Shown piece after piece: positions 13,608-24,195 of a stretch of DNA of 64,000 nt. The number at the start of each line of letters is the position of its first letter. Within the stretch, counting starts at the first letter, position 1. The position numbers were made by a program, and so were the translations under genes. The stretch covers positions 16,085,740-16,149,739 of the forward strand of contig NC_085878.1 in assembly GCF_034702125.1 (NCBI RefSeq), in the 5' to 3' direction. This DNA comes from Engraulis encrasicolus. Lineage: Eukaryota; Chordata; Actinopteri; Clupeiformes; Engraulidae. The notes under the pieces are model-generated. The model worked only from the letters and a program-made list of their open reading frames with translations. It did no database searches and was not told the DNA's origin.

Positions 13608-14101
13608 CAGAGAAAGTCAGGTAGACGGGGAGAGATGCAGAGAAAAAGAGACATAGACAGAGAGCGGAATGGTCGTGTGACGTGGTGGGACCCTAAAGGA
13701 ACCGTCACACCTCATTAAGCAGTCTGACTATTTTCTCCATGTGTCACTCACGGGGGCCGAGCGGGGCTTGAGCAGGGGCCTTGGCCCACCGTGTGATGGG
13801 TAGAGAGGGCCGTCGACTCCACAGGAGCATGATTGACACATTTATCACCATCACTGCTTTAGGGACTAGAACCAAGTCTGGGGTAAATGAATGGTACTGT
13901 AGTGACTAAAACCGTGGAGGTAAAATGAAGCTACTGCAGGGGTTGAAACTGTGATGGGGTAAAATTAAGGCTCCAAAGGCCATTTTTTGGGTTGTGTCGG
14001 AAAGGGGGAGTATATGAATGCTTCTGTGAGCACAAATATTTTTCAGCACAGTAGCAGCCCTCAGCATGTCTTCGTTATGAGACCATACACAGATGACTAT
14101 A
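13608..14101. other. Unique sequence, no feature seen
   Basis: Mixed sequence between the GA array and the nested hAT elements. No supported gene. Confidence 0.4.
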
Positions 14102-14109
14102 GGTTACAG

Positions 14110-14763
14110 TAGGGGTGGGCGATATGGCAAAACATTAAAAAAAATTAATCACAATTTTCCATTGAAGAAAAAAACAAAAACAGGCAGTTTAGGGTTACTT
14201 TTTTCTCAATTTTAATATATAATTTGTTTTGAATATACTTTTGCATTAGGGCTGTAACGATATTGTATCGAACCGAGAAATCGTGATACACAGAGTCATG
14301 ATACTGTATCGTGATACAAGGAGGCAGTATCGTGGTACGCCCTTTCAAAGTTTTATTACCCATTAGTCCAGAAAACAACCTTATCATTTGATGTGATAGT
14401 GTTTCCAAACTTCAGTGGAGATACATTTCAGAAATCGTGGGGTGTATCGAACCGTAGGTCAAAAATCGTGATACGAATCGAATCGTGAGTTGAGTGTATC
14501 GTTACAGCCCTATTTTGCATGTGCAAAAATTGTTAACAAATTAAAAGGTACATACTGATAACACTCTGATAAAGTGCCCTATCTGAATATATTAAATTCA
14601 GCAAAAAATACTAAGTCAGTAAACGCCACTCTGATAAAGCGATCTCTACTATCTATACGATCTATACGATTTATACAATTTCTCCACTTTGGCAGATTTT
14701 CCATGATCTTCGACTCGATTTCATGATTCATGATTTAATATATCATCATATTGCACACCCCTT
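14110..14763. mobile_element. Outer hAT-type non-autonomous element (interrupted)
   Basis: The left end TAGGGGTGGGCGATATGG and the right end (reverse complement AAGGGGTGTGCAATATGA) form imperfect terminal inverted repeats. The element is flanked by an exact 8-bp duplication GGTTACAG (14102-14109 and 14764-14771), the duplication size of the hAT superfamily. The AT-rich interior encodes no transposase. A second element sits inside it at 14247-14512, so the outer copy is the older. Without the insert and its duplication it would be about 380 bp. Confidence 0.85.
14247..14512. mobile_element. Inner hAT-type MITE nested in the outer element
   Basis: The ends TAGGGCTGTAACGATA and TATCGTTACAGCCCTA are perfect 16-bp inverted repeats. 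The 266-bp element is flanked by an exact 8-bp duplication TTTTGCAT (14239-14246 and 14513-14520). The interior contains many copies of the phrase ATCGTGATAC in both orientations, as is common for subterminal repeats of hAT elements. It has no coding capacity and must have been mobilised in trans. Confidence 0.93.
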
Positions 14764-14771
14764 GGTTACAG

Positions 14772-16296
14772 GAACCATACAAAATTGTAACAGTCAAGAG
14801 GAGCCAGAACATTTTCTCACACCATAAACAGCACAGTACAGTACCTCACATTTGGAATGTGTAAGATGTGCAAATTTGTTCTGATTGACCCGTGACCATG
14901 GCAGCGCTGGAGTTGGAATGCTGAACTATGTTGTGTAGTAGACCTAAAGAGATGTGTTGGCCCAAAGAAATCCATACAGCTCCATTCTGAGACATGTATT
15001 GCCACATGTACAGCAGAAGTATTTTGAAACTTTATGATACGCGTATCACCTTGGGTGTTCTATTGTTTTGAATGCTGCACCCATGATAAGTAGGGGTTGT
15101 CTGTGTGTGGTATCACACTGTGTGTAACACTATATGTGCATGCACATCACCCTCTTCCCACACAGCATGACTGACCCATGGCTATAGAGCTCTTCAGCTT
15201 GGAATGGCGAAGAATGATAATGTACTATATATGTGATGGTACAGCAGTTGTATACTGGGGGATTTGCGGTTGAGGATAGTTATGGGAGATGGTAAAGGGC
15301 AAAAACGCAGTGCTCTGAAACAAAGCGCCCTGGATCTGGACCCGCTGGATCGAATTACCGATGTCATATTCATCGCGTGTGAGATGAGAGTTTCCCCTCA
15401 GCAGTGGCTACAAGCAAGCGCCCAGTCACACGTTGATTATAGGGTTTGAAACCCTTGCTACTGTGAATACATCCTGTCATTGCATGTCGTCTGTCAGCGT
15501 GCGGGGACCTCCCAAGCTGCCCGGCTTTTCCGTGGCCCTGTGACCAGGAGGCCAGACGAGGGCTACGGCTGCCGTGACCGACCCGTCTCGGAGACACACG
15601 CATGGGGATGCGAGTGCTTGGAGCGCTTGGGCCCAGGTGGCTCCGGTGGATCACGGGTCACATTTTCCCCCTCCGTAAGGCTTCTGGGAGGAGCGGCTGT
15701 GACGGACGCACGACACGACAGACGTCACTCGGCAGGGATGTTTCCCTGAGGCTCATGGCAACCAAAGGGCCTGGTGACACACATAGAATAGCAGGAAGCC
15801 CCCTTCCACATCCGAAAGTGAAGCCTGGCTGGATCTCCCCACGCCACGTCACGAGAAGTTGCACACGGCTGCTGTCATCCACTGACCCACCCCACCCCCA
15901 TCCTCCACGCCACCCCACCCCCACCCTCCACTCCGTCTCCCTGGTCCTACGGAGCTGGATGGAGGTGACAGTGTGTTGAGTGAGCAGCGAAATGGAAAAT
16001 GAGCTCAATGCGCACATGAGCTGGTGGGGAAAATGACCCAGGCACCGAAAACGGACGATGGCGTGGAAAAAAGTCCCAAACGTGGTCCCCCCTCTTTTTT
16101 CTCCTCTTGCGTGGCACTGTGTGTGGTAAATGGTAATCAGGGCAGTCAGAGTGTGAGGCTGAGTGTGGAAAGGACCAGGAAAAATGGCCCTCTGTGTGTG
16201 TGTGTGCGCACGCTTGTGTTTCATGCGTGAGAGCTTCTGATTCATTATGAGTAAGTGCCAGTATATGTTACACTTTTTGTGATTGAATGGGTTCAT

Positions 16297-16298
<2 letters not shown>
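14772..16298. other. Unique sequence
   Basis: 1.5 kb of non-repetitive sequence, GC-richer from 15,280 to 15,960, with a CCACCCCACCCCCA-type stretch at about 15,885-15,930. No recognisable coding region or transposon end. Confidence 0.4.

Positions 16299-16391
<93 letters not shown>
16299..16391. repeat. (GT)n microsatellite
   Basis: About 46 uninterrupted GT units ending 21 bp before the Tc1-type element. Confidence 0.97.
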
Positions 16392-16392
<1 letters not shown>

Positions 16393-17034
16393 GGGGTATG
16401 CGTGCACATATACAGTTGAGGACGATATTATTAGCCACCCTACTGAAATTATACATCTCTTTTGATTTGTCAGTGAAAAAGTTTATGTTATTCTGGAAAC
16501 AAATACACTGATGGAGATAATGTCCAATGAGTTGAATTTGGATTTTTCCATTTTCACAATGAGTTTAAACAAAAAAAGGGTAAAAATGGCAAGGACAAAA
16601 TTATTAGCCCCCTTATCATTAATAGTCAATAGAGTGCCATTTATGAACCAAAACTGACATCAGGCACTTTGATTAGTTGTTAACTGTTGGCACATGCCCT
16701 ACCAGGACGTTTGGGAGGATGGACATTCATTTTCAGCACTCCTCAAAGACTATCTAAAGGATTGAGATCTGAACCACAACATGATCATGGTTTTAGTAAC
16801 CTTGAAGAACATTTGAACAATTTTGGATGAAAGTTTTGGGTTATTATCTTATTGAAAGATCCAGTCGAGATCTTAGTTTCCTCTATGAGCATATTGTTGA
16901 ATGGTCACCTTCCACATTCTATCATAATCTTCTGTTTTTATGGTGCCGTACACCTAAACAAGGTTTCCTGTGGCTGAGGCTGCCACAGAATGATTCTTCC
17001 ACCACCATGTTTAATTGTGGAAACCATGTTATAA

Positions 17035-17690
17035 AGTTTTATTATATGGTTGTGACGTCATCTGTCGAATGCTCCATTAATTTCAACGGGGCTCCCCAAC
17101 GTTCGGACGTCTGTTATTTTTCGATAACGGACGGGTTGGTCTATAACAGAGACCGCTGTCAATGGCAACAAGACTTTTCACTGCTAAAGCGACTTTTCAA
17201 CAAGACTCTAATCAGCTGCTGTGATAGACAGCACCCGTTGTCCTGGCTACCGCTGTCAATGGCAACAAGACGTTCACTGCTAAAGCCACTGGCTTGTATA
17301 CAAGTCAGTGGCTAAAGCGAATGTTTCATATCACTCCGCAGGGAGTCCGGTCTTTTGTCACTCTAATCAGCTGCTGTGATAGACAACACCTGTTGTCCTG
17401 GCTACCTAGCTGTTGCCTAGCGGTGTTCCACAACGGCACTGTTTTGTTTTGCGCAGCAACAATCTTAACATTAAATAGGTCTAAAGAAATGTCCCCGCCA
17501 TGTGTGAATCATTTAAGTATATCCATATAATAAGCGGGTTAACATTCGGCGAGTCGGTCGCTTTGTGGAATAGCAGCACTTCAGAGAGAACAAGACCCCT
17601 CCGCTCCGCGTCGGGGTCTAAAGATTCTCTCTGTCGTGCTGCTATTCCACGGTAGCGACCTTCTCGCCGAACGTTAACCCTTACTTAAGG
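17035..17690. mobile_element. Unclassified insertion inside the Tc1 element, with a terminal foldback
   Basis: This segment does not match either Tc1 half, and Tc1 sequence resumes on both sides. It carries two pairs of internal direct repeats: GCTGTCAATGGCAACAAGAC at 17155 and 17252, and CTCTAATCAGCTGCTGTGAT at about 17206 and 17361. It ends in a long inverted repeat at 17536-17680, whose arms start GGGTTAAC and end GTTAACCC. A CRE-like TGACGTCA lies near 17054. No coding capacity is seen. The exact ends and duplication could not be fixed; a DNA transposon derivative is most likely. Confidence 0.6.
17536..17680. repeat. Long inverted repeat (foldback)
   Basis: Two arms of about 45 bp with a few mismatches, for example GTGGAATAGCAGCAC facing GTGCTGCTATTCCAC, separated by about 55 bp. 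RNA or single-stranded DNA from here would form a strong stem. Confidence 0.9.
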
Positions 17691-18720
17691 ACTATCCCTT
17701 TCTTCACCTGACAGAAGCAGAATTCATGCATCAAAGCAGGTGCAAATTAATCTCATCAGATGAAAGCAGAGACTTTCAAAACTCATTTTTGACTTTCAAA
17801 TGTTCATAGGCAAAGCTCAATAACACTCTGATATGCACCACCTTTAGCAAAAGGGTTCTTCTGTGATGATGGCCCCAAAGCCCAATATGATGACAAGCCC
17901 TAACAGCTGTCTTTCTTGAAATAAAAACTCCAGGTGAGGCCAGGTCAATAACAATCATCTAGGCAGGTGTCCAATGCTTCTTTGGTCCAATGAGACTAAG
18001 CAGTTTCCACAGTTGTTCCACATAGTGGTGGGGGAATCAAGTTTTTAGTCTGTTATTCAGCCTCAGACACAGGGAGTCTGGGTCAGGATCTGGATTGCTG
18101 GGTCCTCCAACAACATTGTAAACATTTAAATTAGTTCAGAGGTTCTTCAAGGACACTAAAACCATGATACTGGAATGATCCGCTCAAAGTCCAGTCCTCA
18201 ATCCCACTGAGAGTCTGTGGCAAATGTCTATGCTCAGCATCCATGCAATTTGGACCAGCTAGAACACTTTGCAGTGAAGACATGGGCCAAAATCCTTAGT
18301 GGGGCATGTGCCAACCTAGGTAACAACTGATCAAAGTGCCTGTTGTCAGCTTTGGTTCATAAATGGCGTCATATTGACTATTAATGATCAGGGGGCTAAT
18401 AATTTGGTCCTTGTCATTTTTGCCCTTTTTTGTTTAAACTCATTGTAACGATAGAAAAATGCAAATTCAACTCATTGGACATTATCTCCATCAGTGTATT
18501 TGTTTCCAGAAAAACAGAAACGGTTCTAATGGTCATTCTCACTGAGAAATCAAGAGAAATGTCTAATTTAAGGAGGCTAATAATATCGTCCTCAACTGTA
18601 CGTGTCAAAGTATGTGTGTTCTGTATGTGTGTTTGTGTATGCATGCTTGCATGGACGTCAGAACATGTAAGGGTATTTGTATTTCCTCAGTTCAGTTGTT
18701 TTGGCCCATGCATCTAAGCT

Positions 18721-18726
18721 CTCTCT

Positions 18727-18814
<88 letters not shown>

Positions 18815-18865
18815 GTGCGTGTGTGTGCGCGCGTGTGTGTAGCATGCACATGTGTGTGTGTTTGA
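18721..18865. repeat. (CT)5(GT)n microsatellite with CG-rich tail
   Basis: About 40 GT units from 18731, then GTGTGCGTGTGTGCGCGCG, an alternating purine-pyrimidine stretch. Confidence 0.96.
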
Positions 18866-19770
18866 GCTGTGTGTCTTCCCTGTGGCCCCCCGAATCCCTA
18901 TGGAGAATAGTGGGAAGCCTGAGCTCCAGACTGGTCAAATCCACATCACACGACTCCCCTTCTCACATCACACTGCTCCCCTTCTCTTCCTTAAACTCTG
19001 TTTACTCACCTTCTCTCTGTCCCAGAGCTGCCTCATATGTAGCCCTTCTTGACTTGAAAAAAAAAACAACTAAAAAATAAACAATGCCATAAAACTGTGG
19101 GACGACCCAAAGAAAGAGCTTATGCAGTTAGTGTTGACCCTTGAAACAATTGGCTGACCGCATGATATGAGCTTTCTGGTTTTGCCAAGTATTTTGTTTG
19201 AAAAGTATGTCTATTTAGTGTTGTGGTCTGTCCTTTGTTTTGGTGTACAGTATGTCTTACAGTCAGTATACAGTGATTTAAGGGCAGTAGTAGTCCTCAT
19301 CTTACACAAACTGTTTGTGTTTTCTGAGTCCTTTCGGCTACACGTGCCCTCTGTGTTTTCCTGTGTATGTATTGTTTCTTACCTTTCCTTCCCTTTGGTT
19401 TACAGAGATCTGTTTGAATGAAATTTAAGCCCTACCTCTTCCTGAGTCCCACACATGCCATCCAGACCATCTCCGATTTTTTTTTTCAAACCACTACATT
19501 CATATTGCAATTTTTATATTTCTTTTTATGTAAACAGTCATCATTGAATTACAGAGTTATTATGTGGTATGGCAGGGAGATAGTGCAAACCAGCATGGTG
19601 TTGTGAGTCAGGGATGAGCAGGGGGTTGTGAAGGGTGTCTGCGGGTGGCCATGTTGAAGGGATGGAGAGAGGAACTGGACAGGGTGGCAGACGAGGGGGT
19701 GGTGGGGTGGTAGAGGTAGAGCGGGGGTGGCTTGACCAGATGTGGGCCGTGCTGCTGACTGGTTGGATAG
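18866..19770. other. Unique sequence, no feature seen
   Basis: Mixed, mildly AT-rich sequence; 19,610-19,740 is G-rich. No supported gene. 19,180-19,360 shares a loose order of short phrases with 22,830-23,010, noted among the findings. Confidence 0.4.
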
Positions 19771-19797
19771 AGAGAGAGAGAGTGTGCGTGTGTGTGC

Positions 19798-19894
<97 letters not shown>

Positions 19895-19924
19895 TGCGCG
19901 TGCGTGTGCAGTATGTGTGTGTGT
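19771..19924. repeat. (GA)n-(GT)n microsatellite with CGCGTGCG tail
   Basis: GAGAGAGAGA, then about 40 GT units, then CGCGTGCGCGTGCGTG. Confidence 0.96.
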
Positions 19925-20002
19925 ACCTTGTCTCTTCTTTATGTGTGCATGACCATCAGTAGTATGCTGTGTGTTCTGCATGTGTGTATAACCATTAGTG
20001 CG

Positions 20003-20046
20003 ATGTGTGTGTGTGTGTGTGCGCGTGCGTGCGTGCGTGTGGGTGT
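20003..20046. repeat. Short (GT)n / GCGTGCGT repeat
   Basis: About 10 GT units followed by GCGTGCGTGCGTG. Confidence 0.85.
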
Positions 20047-20539
20047 GCTTTTTAAGGAAGCGTGGCTACAGAAGGCAGCCGTGGCCCCCGTCCGCAGGCC
20101 TGCTGCCCACATGTGTGCACCTTCCCAGCCGGGCGCGCCGCGTTACACAGCCCATTTGCAACAAAAACTTGTCAATAAGGCTGGAATGTTGCGTCACTAG
20201 CGGGGCCATGAGAAGGGGCTGTGGGGAGCAGTGGGGGTTGGAGGGGGAAAAGGAAAAAGGTGCTCTAAATACCCCTTTTGTTTTGATCCCTTTACGTCCA
20301 CTATGCCAGCTCCAAATAATCCTACGAGCCTGAATTCACTATATTGACTTCTTAGAGTGAGATTACATACTACAGTGCTTCTTACTTAGTAGACTTTAAA
20401 AAAAATGTTTCTCAAATTGGTGATGCCAGTGTAAAATGAATATTTGAAAGTAGGCTATGTTTTGAACATTATAACATCAAACAGTTAGAGTTCGGTCTGT
20501 TCTACTACTGGACCAGGTGGTGGGTATTCTTTAGACTGC
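20047..20539. other. Unique sequence, no feature seen
   Basis: GC-rich to 20,290 and then AT-rich. No supported gene. Confidence 0.4.
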
Positions 20540-20906
20540 TAAAAGGGACACTGTGTGAGATTTTTAGTTGTTTATTTCCAGTATTCATGCTGTCCATTCA
20601 CTAATGTTAGCTTTTTCATGAATACTTACCACCACCATCCAAATCTAAATATTCATTATGAGTGGAAAAATTTCACTTTTCATACATGAAAAGGGGGATC
20701 TTCTCCATGGTCCGCCATTTTGAATTTCCAAAAATAGCCATTTTTAGCTGCAAAAATGACTCTACTTGAATCATACTAGGAAATATTTGTTTATTACTTA
20801 GTAAACTTTCATGTAAAGGTCAAATTTGCCAATAGGCAGCCCAGTTTCAATGAGCAGCATAGTTGCAGTACCTTTTTTGACCATTTCCTGCACAGTGTCC
20901 CTTTAA
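20540..20906. mobile_element. MITE with AAAGGGACACTGTG termini
   Basis: The left end TAAAAGGGACACTGTG and right end CACAGTGTCCCTTTAA are inverted repeats with one indel-like difference. The 370-bp interior is AT-rich and non-coding. The element ends two bases before the 5-bp duplication of the solo LTR. A TTAA-type target is possible but not clear, so I leave the superfamily open. Confidence 0.7.
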
Positions 20907-20912
20907 GGTGAT

Positions 20913-21480
20913 TGTTGGAACTGTATTTTATTCTATATGAAAGCAAACATGTTGCCGTGGCACAAATGTGCCCTTTCACATTCAAGAATTCCTGTTCAAG
21001 GCTGCAGAAGATTACTGGACTGTGCGAGGACTTTATCTGTACCAGAACAATGGAATGCCCAAACACAACAGAGTTGCGTCTCCACATGGCAGGCCAAGGA
21101 CTGTGTGTTCGTTGCCTGATTATCATAGACTTGCAATCGAGATTCGATCTGCAGCGCCGCCGAAGGTGTTGCGTCACTAGGAGGGCGCAGCCTGGCTAGT
21201 GTGTTCGTGTGTTTGTGTGTGTGTGTGTGTGTGAATGAATTAATCTCTATCCGGGTACGCCCCCTTTTCCCTTTAGCGGATAGAGATAATTGTTATCAGG
21301 GAAAATCCTCCAATAAATATGACTTATGGCTATTACATCGTTTAGAACGAGTGGGGAAAATGGTAGCTGACGGTTCTCCCCATCCGCTCTCCAAGCCGGT
21401 TTGAAACTTAATTAAGGATTCTCTGTGTCTTTCATTTCAGGTGTTTCATATTTACAAATGTTAAGGGTTTGAACCTAACA
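20913..21480 (+). mobile_element. Solo retroviral LTR
   Basis: The 568-bp sequence begins TGTTGGAACTG and ends AACCTAACA (TG...CA). It is flanked by an exact 5-bp duplication GTGAT (20908-20912 and 21481-21485). It is homologous along its length to the two LTRs of the provirus at 25,593-30,638, but in the opposite orientation and visibly more diverged. A polyadenylation signal AATAAA lies at 21312-21317, and a perfect 11-bp stem ATCTCTATCCG/CGGATAGAGAT at 21243-21287. No internal viral sequence remains, so the provirus was lost by LTR-LTR recombination. Confidence 0.93.
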
Positions 21481-21485
21481 GTGAT

Positions 21486-22231
21486 GATACACAGGGCAAC
21501 ATTTTGAGCAATGTTACCAGACAACATCATGATTGCCTACACATATTCTGATGGAATTAGTTAGAAAAGTTCAGCTGCTGATCCAAGTCCTCTTGATAAT
21601 AGTGTTACAGTAATAAACAGTCCAAACTAAATCTTATAATATCGTTGCCCATACATATTGCTCAAAAGGGTGCCCTGTGGTATCATCACCCCTTTAGTGT
21701 CTTAGTGGCCTCCCACGCAGCCAGCAGAGCTGTGGCCAGCGGTCCCACAGACGTCCAACTTTCCGGGGGAAAAGAGGTCCAGCTTTCAGGTGGAGGTCAG
21801 GATGTGTGGCGAAATCATACGTGACGTGTTTAGGCATTAGCTGCCAGTGCGCAGGTCGTCCATCCCCTCTCTGCCATATAGGTGGGTCAGGGTGAAACCT
21901 GTAGACTCTTTTGCCCCGGGTCAACGTGAGCCAAAGCCGCAGTGTGTCTATTCCATTCAGAACTTCGCGCCAGGCAGACGCGTGGGCATGGCACAGCACG
22001 AACAGGGCGGAGAGAGTGCCCATGGAAAGGGAGATGAACCCCTGAACGTGTGGTGGTCTGAATGGGTGGTGAAATAAGCCAACGGGCCAGTGGAGGTCAT
22101 CCTTGTGTTACCTGGAAAGCTGGCAAAGGCAGTGTGCCACATAGAAAGGAAAGTGTAACCTTGATTGTTATGTTTGGATAGAGTTGAAATGGCTGCCAGA
22201 TGACTGGCTGTAGCGAAGGGGAGTACAGTAG
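21486..22231. other. Unique sequence, no feature seen
   Basis: Non-repetitive sequence downstream of the solo LTR. GC-rich frames at 21,694-22,077 have no recognisable family. Confidence 0.4.
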
Positions 22232-22318
22232 AGTTGCCCAGCCGGGACTCGAACCTTCGAACCTTCTGGGGTAGTAAACTGGGGCTCTGACCGCTACACC
22301 AAAGAGCTAGGCTCATTG
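22232..22318 (-). ncRNA. tRNA-like sequence (pseudogene or SINE head)
   Basis: On the minus strand this reads as a tRNA-like fold. A D-arm GCTC...GAGC encloses an A-box-like TTTGGTGTAGCGGTCA, and a B-box-like GGTTCGAGTCC follows at the expected spacing. The acceptor arms pair only in part (about 4-5 of 7) and the anticodon arm is irregular. It is more likely a tRNA-derived SINE head or a decayed tRNA than a working tRNA gene. No poly(A) or SINE tail was recognised. Confidence 0.55.
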
Positions 22319-24154
22319 GTGTGACAGTCAGAACACACCAACAACTCTAGTGATGGTCACTCCATCACACTGGCACTTTATTTTTTGTCTTTACTCTTTA
22401 ATTCACTAGTCTTGTCTGTAATTCCAGCTAGTGCGTTTTTTTGCATACCTTGCTTGAAGGTTAGAGATATCTTCTTGAAAGTTAACCTGCTCCCCTGTGT
22501 CTAGTGATTGGGTGAATGGACCTGTAATGCAAGTTCTCTCTCTGTGTTGTAAAAGCCCAGAGTGACTTTAAGATTTCATCTCATGTGGAGACTGACCCTG
22601 GTGCACAATTACTCCTTTGGCGTAGGATTTATTTTCGCCTTGGTCACTCTAACCTTGCCACAACAAATCTCAAAAATAAAAGACTGCTCTTGGTGCCCAG
22701 ACCCACAGAAAATACTTTCATGCACAGCTCACGCTGACCTCCTCAGCAGTGGCATCAGATCGACCGTTGGCTGTGGACTCTAGTGGTTTCCTTGGTGTGT
22801 TGCTTTAAAAGCATATCAGTCGATGCAGCATTGTGTTTTGTGGTCTTGTGGTCTGCCATGCCTTTGTTGTACCCTGTGGTATTGCTTTATACAGTACAGT
22901 CTTCTTTTATAGCCCGATATCCTTTGAGTTTACAGTGTTTTAAGACGGCAGCGGTGGTTAGTCAGGCTTTAACTGCCTGCTGTTTGTGTTTTCTGACAGC
23001 TTTGGGCTAGATGTGACCTTTTGCTGCCATCAGATAGAGCTTCGTGGATGGCATTTTGCTCAGCAACCTTATCTGTGGGACTGGCTTTTAGAATGAGCTA
23101 ATTGCCCTGAATGGTACATCACCAGAGAATCACTATCATCTTCCAGGGCTTAAAACATTTCCTTCCTCCTGATAATTTGCTGGTTATCACTCACTTCCCC
23201 TTTCAACTCCAGCTCTCTTTGCATCAGCCAGCAGACCAGTGGGATGGATCGTATCAGATGTTTTGAAAATATATGATCATTACATTATAGTGCAAGAAGG
23301 GTCAGCATTCCACCAGAGACTGTCAAAACGCTTAGAGCCTAAATATCTTTGATTCCATCTTGAATTGAATTGAATGGAATGTAGTTCATTCAGCCATTGT
23401 ATTTCTTGTAATGTGTGCAAGGAAATGCTCAAGAGGAGTAAATAAACACAAATATTTAAGAGACACATAACCGTATACTATGAAAGGTTTTCATAGAGAA
23501 GTAATGGTAGTTGTCATAGAGTTGTCACAGGTCTTCATATGTAGTTTGGTTATTAATTTGTTGATGTAGTTTGGTTCTTAATTTTTTGATTTATAAATTA
23601 GATTTTTCGCCTTTCTATCCTTTCCCCTTAAATCAGAAGACTGCTTGAAATGAACAGTACAGAAAAGCTGATTTGGTCAGCAGCAGCAGCAGCAGCAGTT
23701 TCTACACAGAGTCAGATCTCTCCACTGGCTAGAGTAGCAGGACAGAACTTAGAGGTTGCGTGTTTTGTTTTGCCTGAGCACATTTCCCATTGAGTCAGTT
23801 AGGAGATGGTCTTCCAATGAAAATACACATCTTCTGTGTGCTGCTGCACGGTCCGCGGTGCCCTCGCCCCCGCATGCGGCGCGGGCACATATGTGCGCCC
23901 TGCTTCCGTTTAGCGGGCGCTACTGACCGAAAGGGCACGACAAGTGAAGCCGGCGGTTAGCCATCCTCCAAATGATCTCAAATGATACAAGACGTTTGGA
24001 CGTCACGCCGACTGAATGGCGGTAGTGCTATTCACAGACGAAAGGAAAAAAAAAAAAAAAGAAAAGATATCCCCACACACACAGCCTGCTCTCCACCACA
24101 ACATCTTTTCATTATTTTTATATTCCATTATTATTTTTCTTTTTTTTCTCACAG
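22319..24154. other. Unique sequence with a short (CAG)7 run
   Basis: 1.8 kb of mixed, mostly AT-leaning sequence. A (CAG)7 run lies at 23,678-23,698, and a CpG-rich patch at 23,850-23,960. No gene is supported before the candidate exon at 24,155. Confidence 0.4.
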
Positions 24155-24189
24155 AGATCTCAAGGAAGGGAAGCCACAGAGGTTTTCAG
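24155..24189 (+). other. Candidate 35-nt exon (weak)
   Basis: A long pyrimidine tract with CTCACAG (ending 24154) is followed by 35 nt and a consensus donor GTAAGA (24190-24195). All three frames are open across the segment, for example DLKEGKPQRFS. Flanking sequence has stops and no similarity I recognise. Splice signals this good do occur by chance, so this is a candidate only. If real, the window around it would be intronic for a plus-strand gene. Confidence 0.25.
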
Positions 24190-24195
24190 GTAAGA

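Larger units (their letters stand above)
16413..18598 (-). mobile_element. Palindromic Tc1/mariner-type transposon with decayed transposase
   Basis: The ends CAGTTGAGGACGATATTATT and its reverse complement (ending at 18598) are perfect for at least 24 bp, and each is flanked by TA (16411-16412 and 18599-18600), the Tc1/mariner target. The terminal repeats stay alignable for more than 200 bp. Transposase remnants lie on both strands. On the minus strand, 17,776-17,958 gives ISRKTAVRACHHIGLWGHHH, like the Tc1 DNA-binding/linker region, and sequence near 17,010 encodes KHGGG. On the plus strand, AQSPVLNPTESLWQM near 18,190-18,235 matches the DDE-domain C-terminal region, preceded by LLWSNETK near 17,975. 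The copy thus has a 3' transposase half at each end, pointing outward. All frames are broken by stops and shifts, so it is inactive. A foreign segment interrupts it at about 17,035-17,690. Confidence 0.85.

Noticed and set aside
23678..23698. (CAG)7 run as a coding polyglutamine tract
   Set aside because: The surrounding sequence is stop-rich in the glutamine frame.
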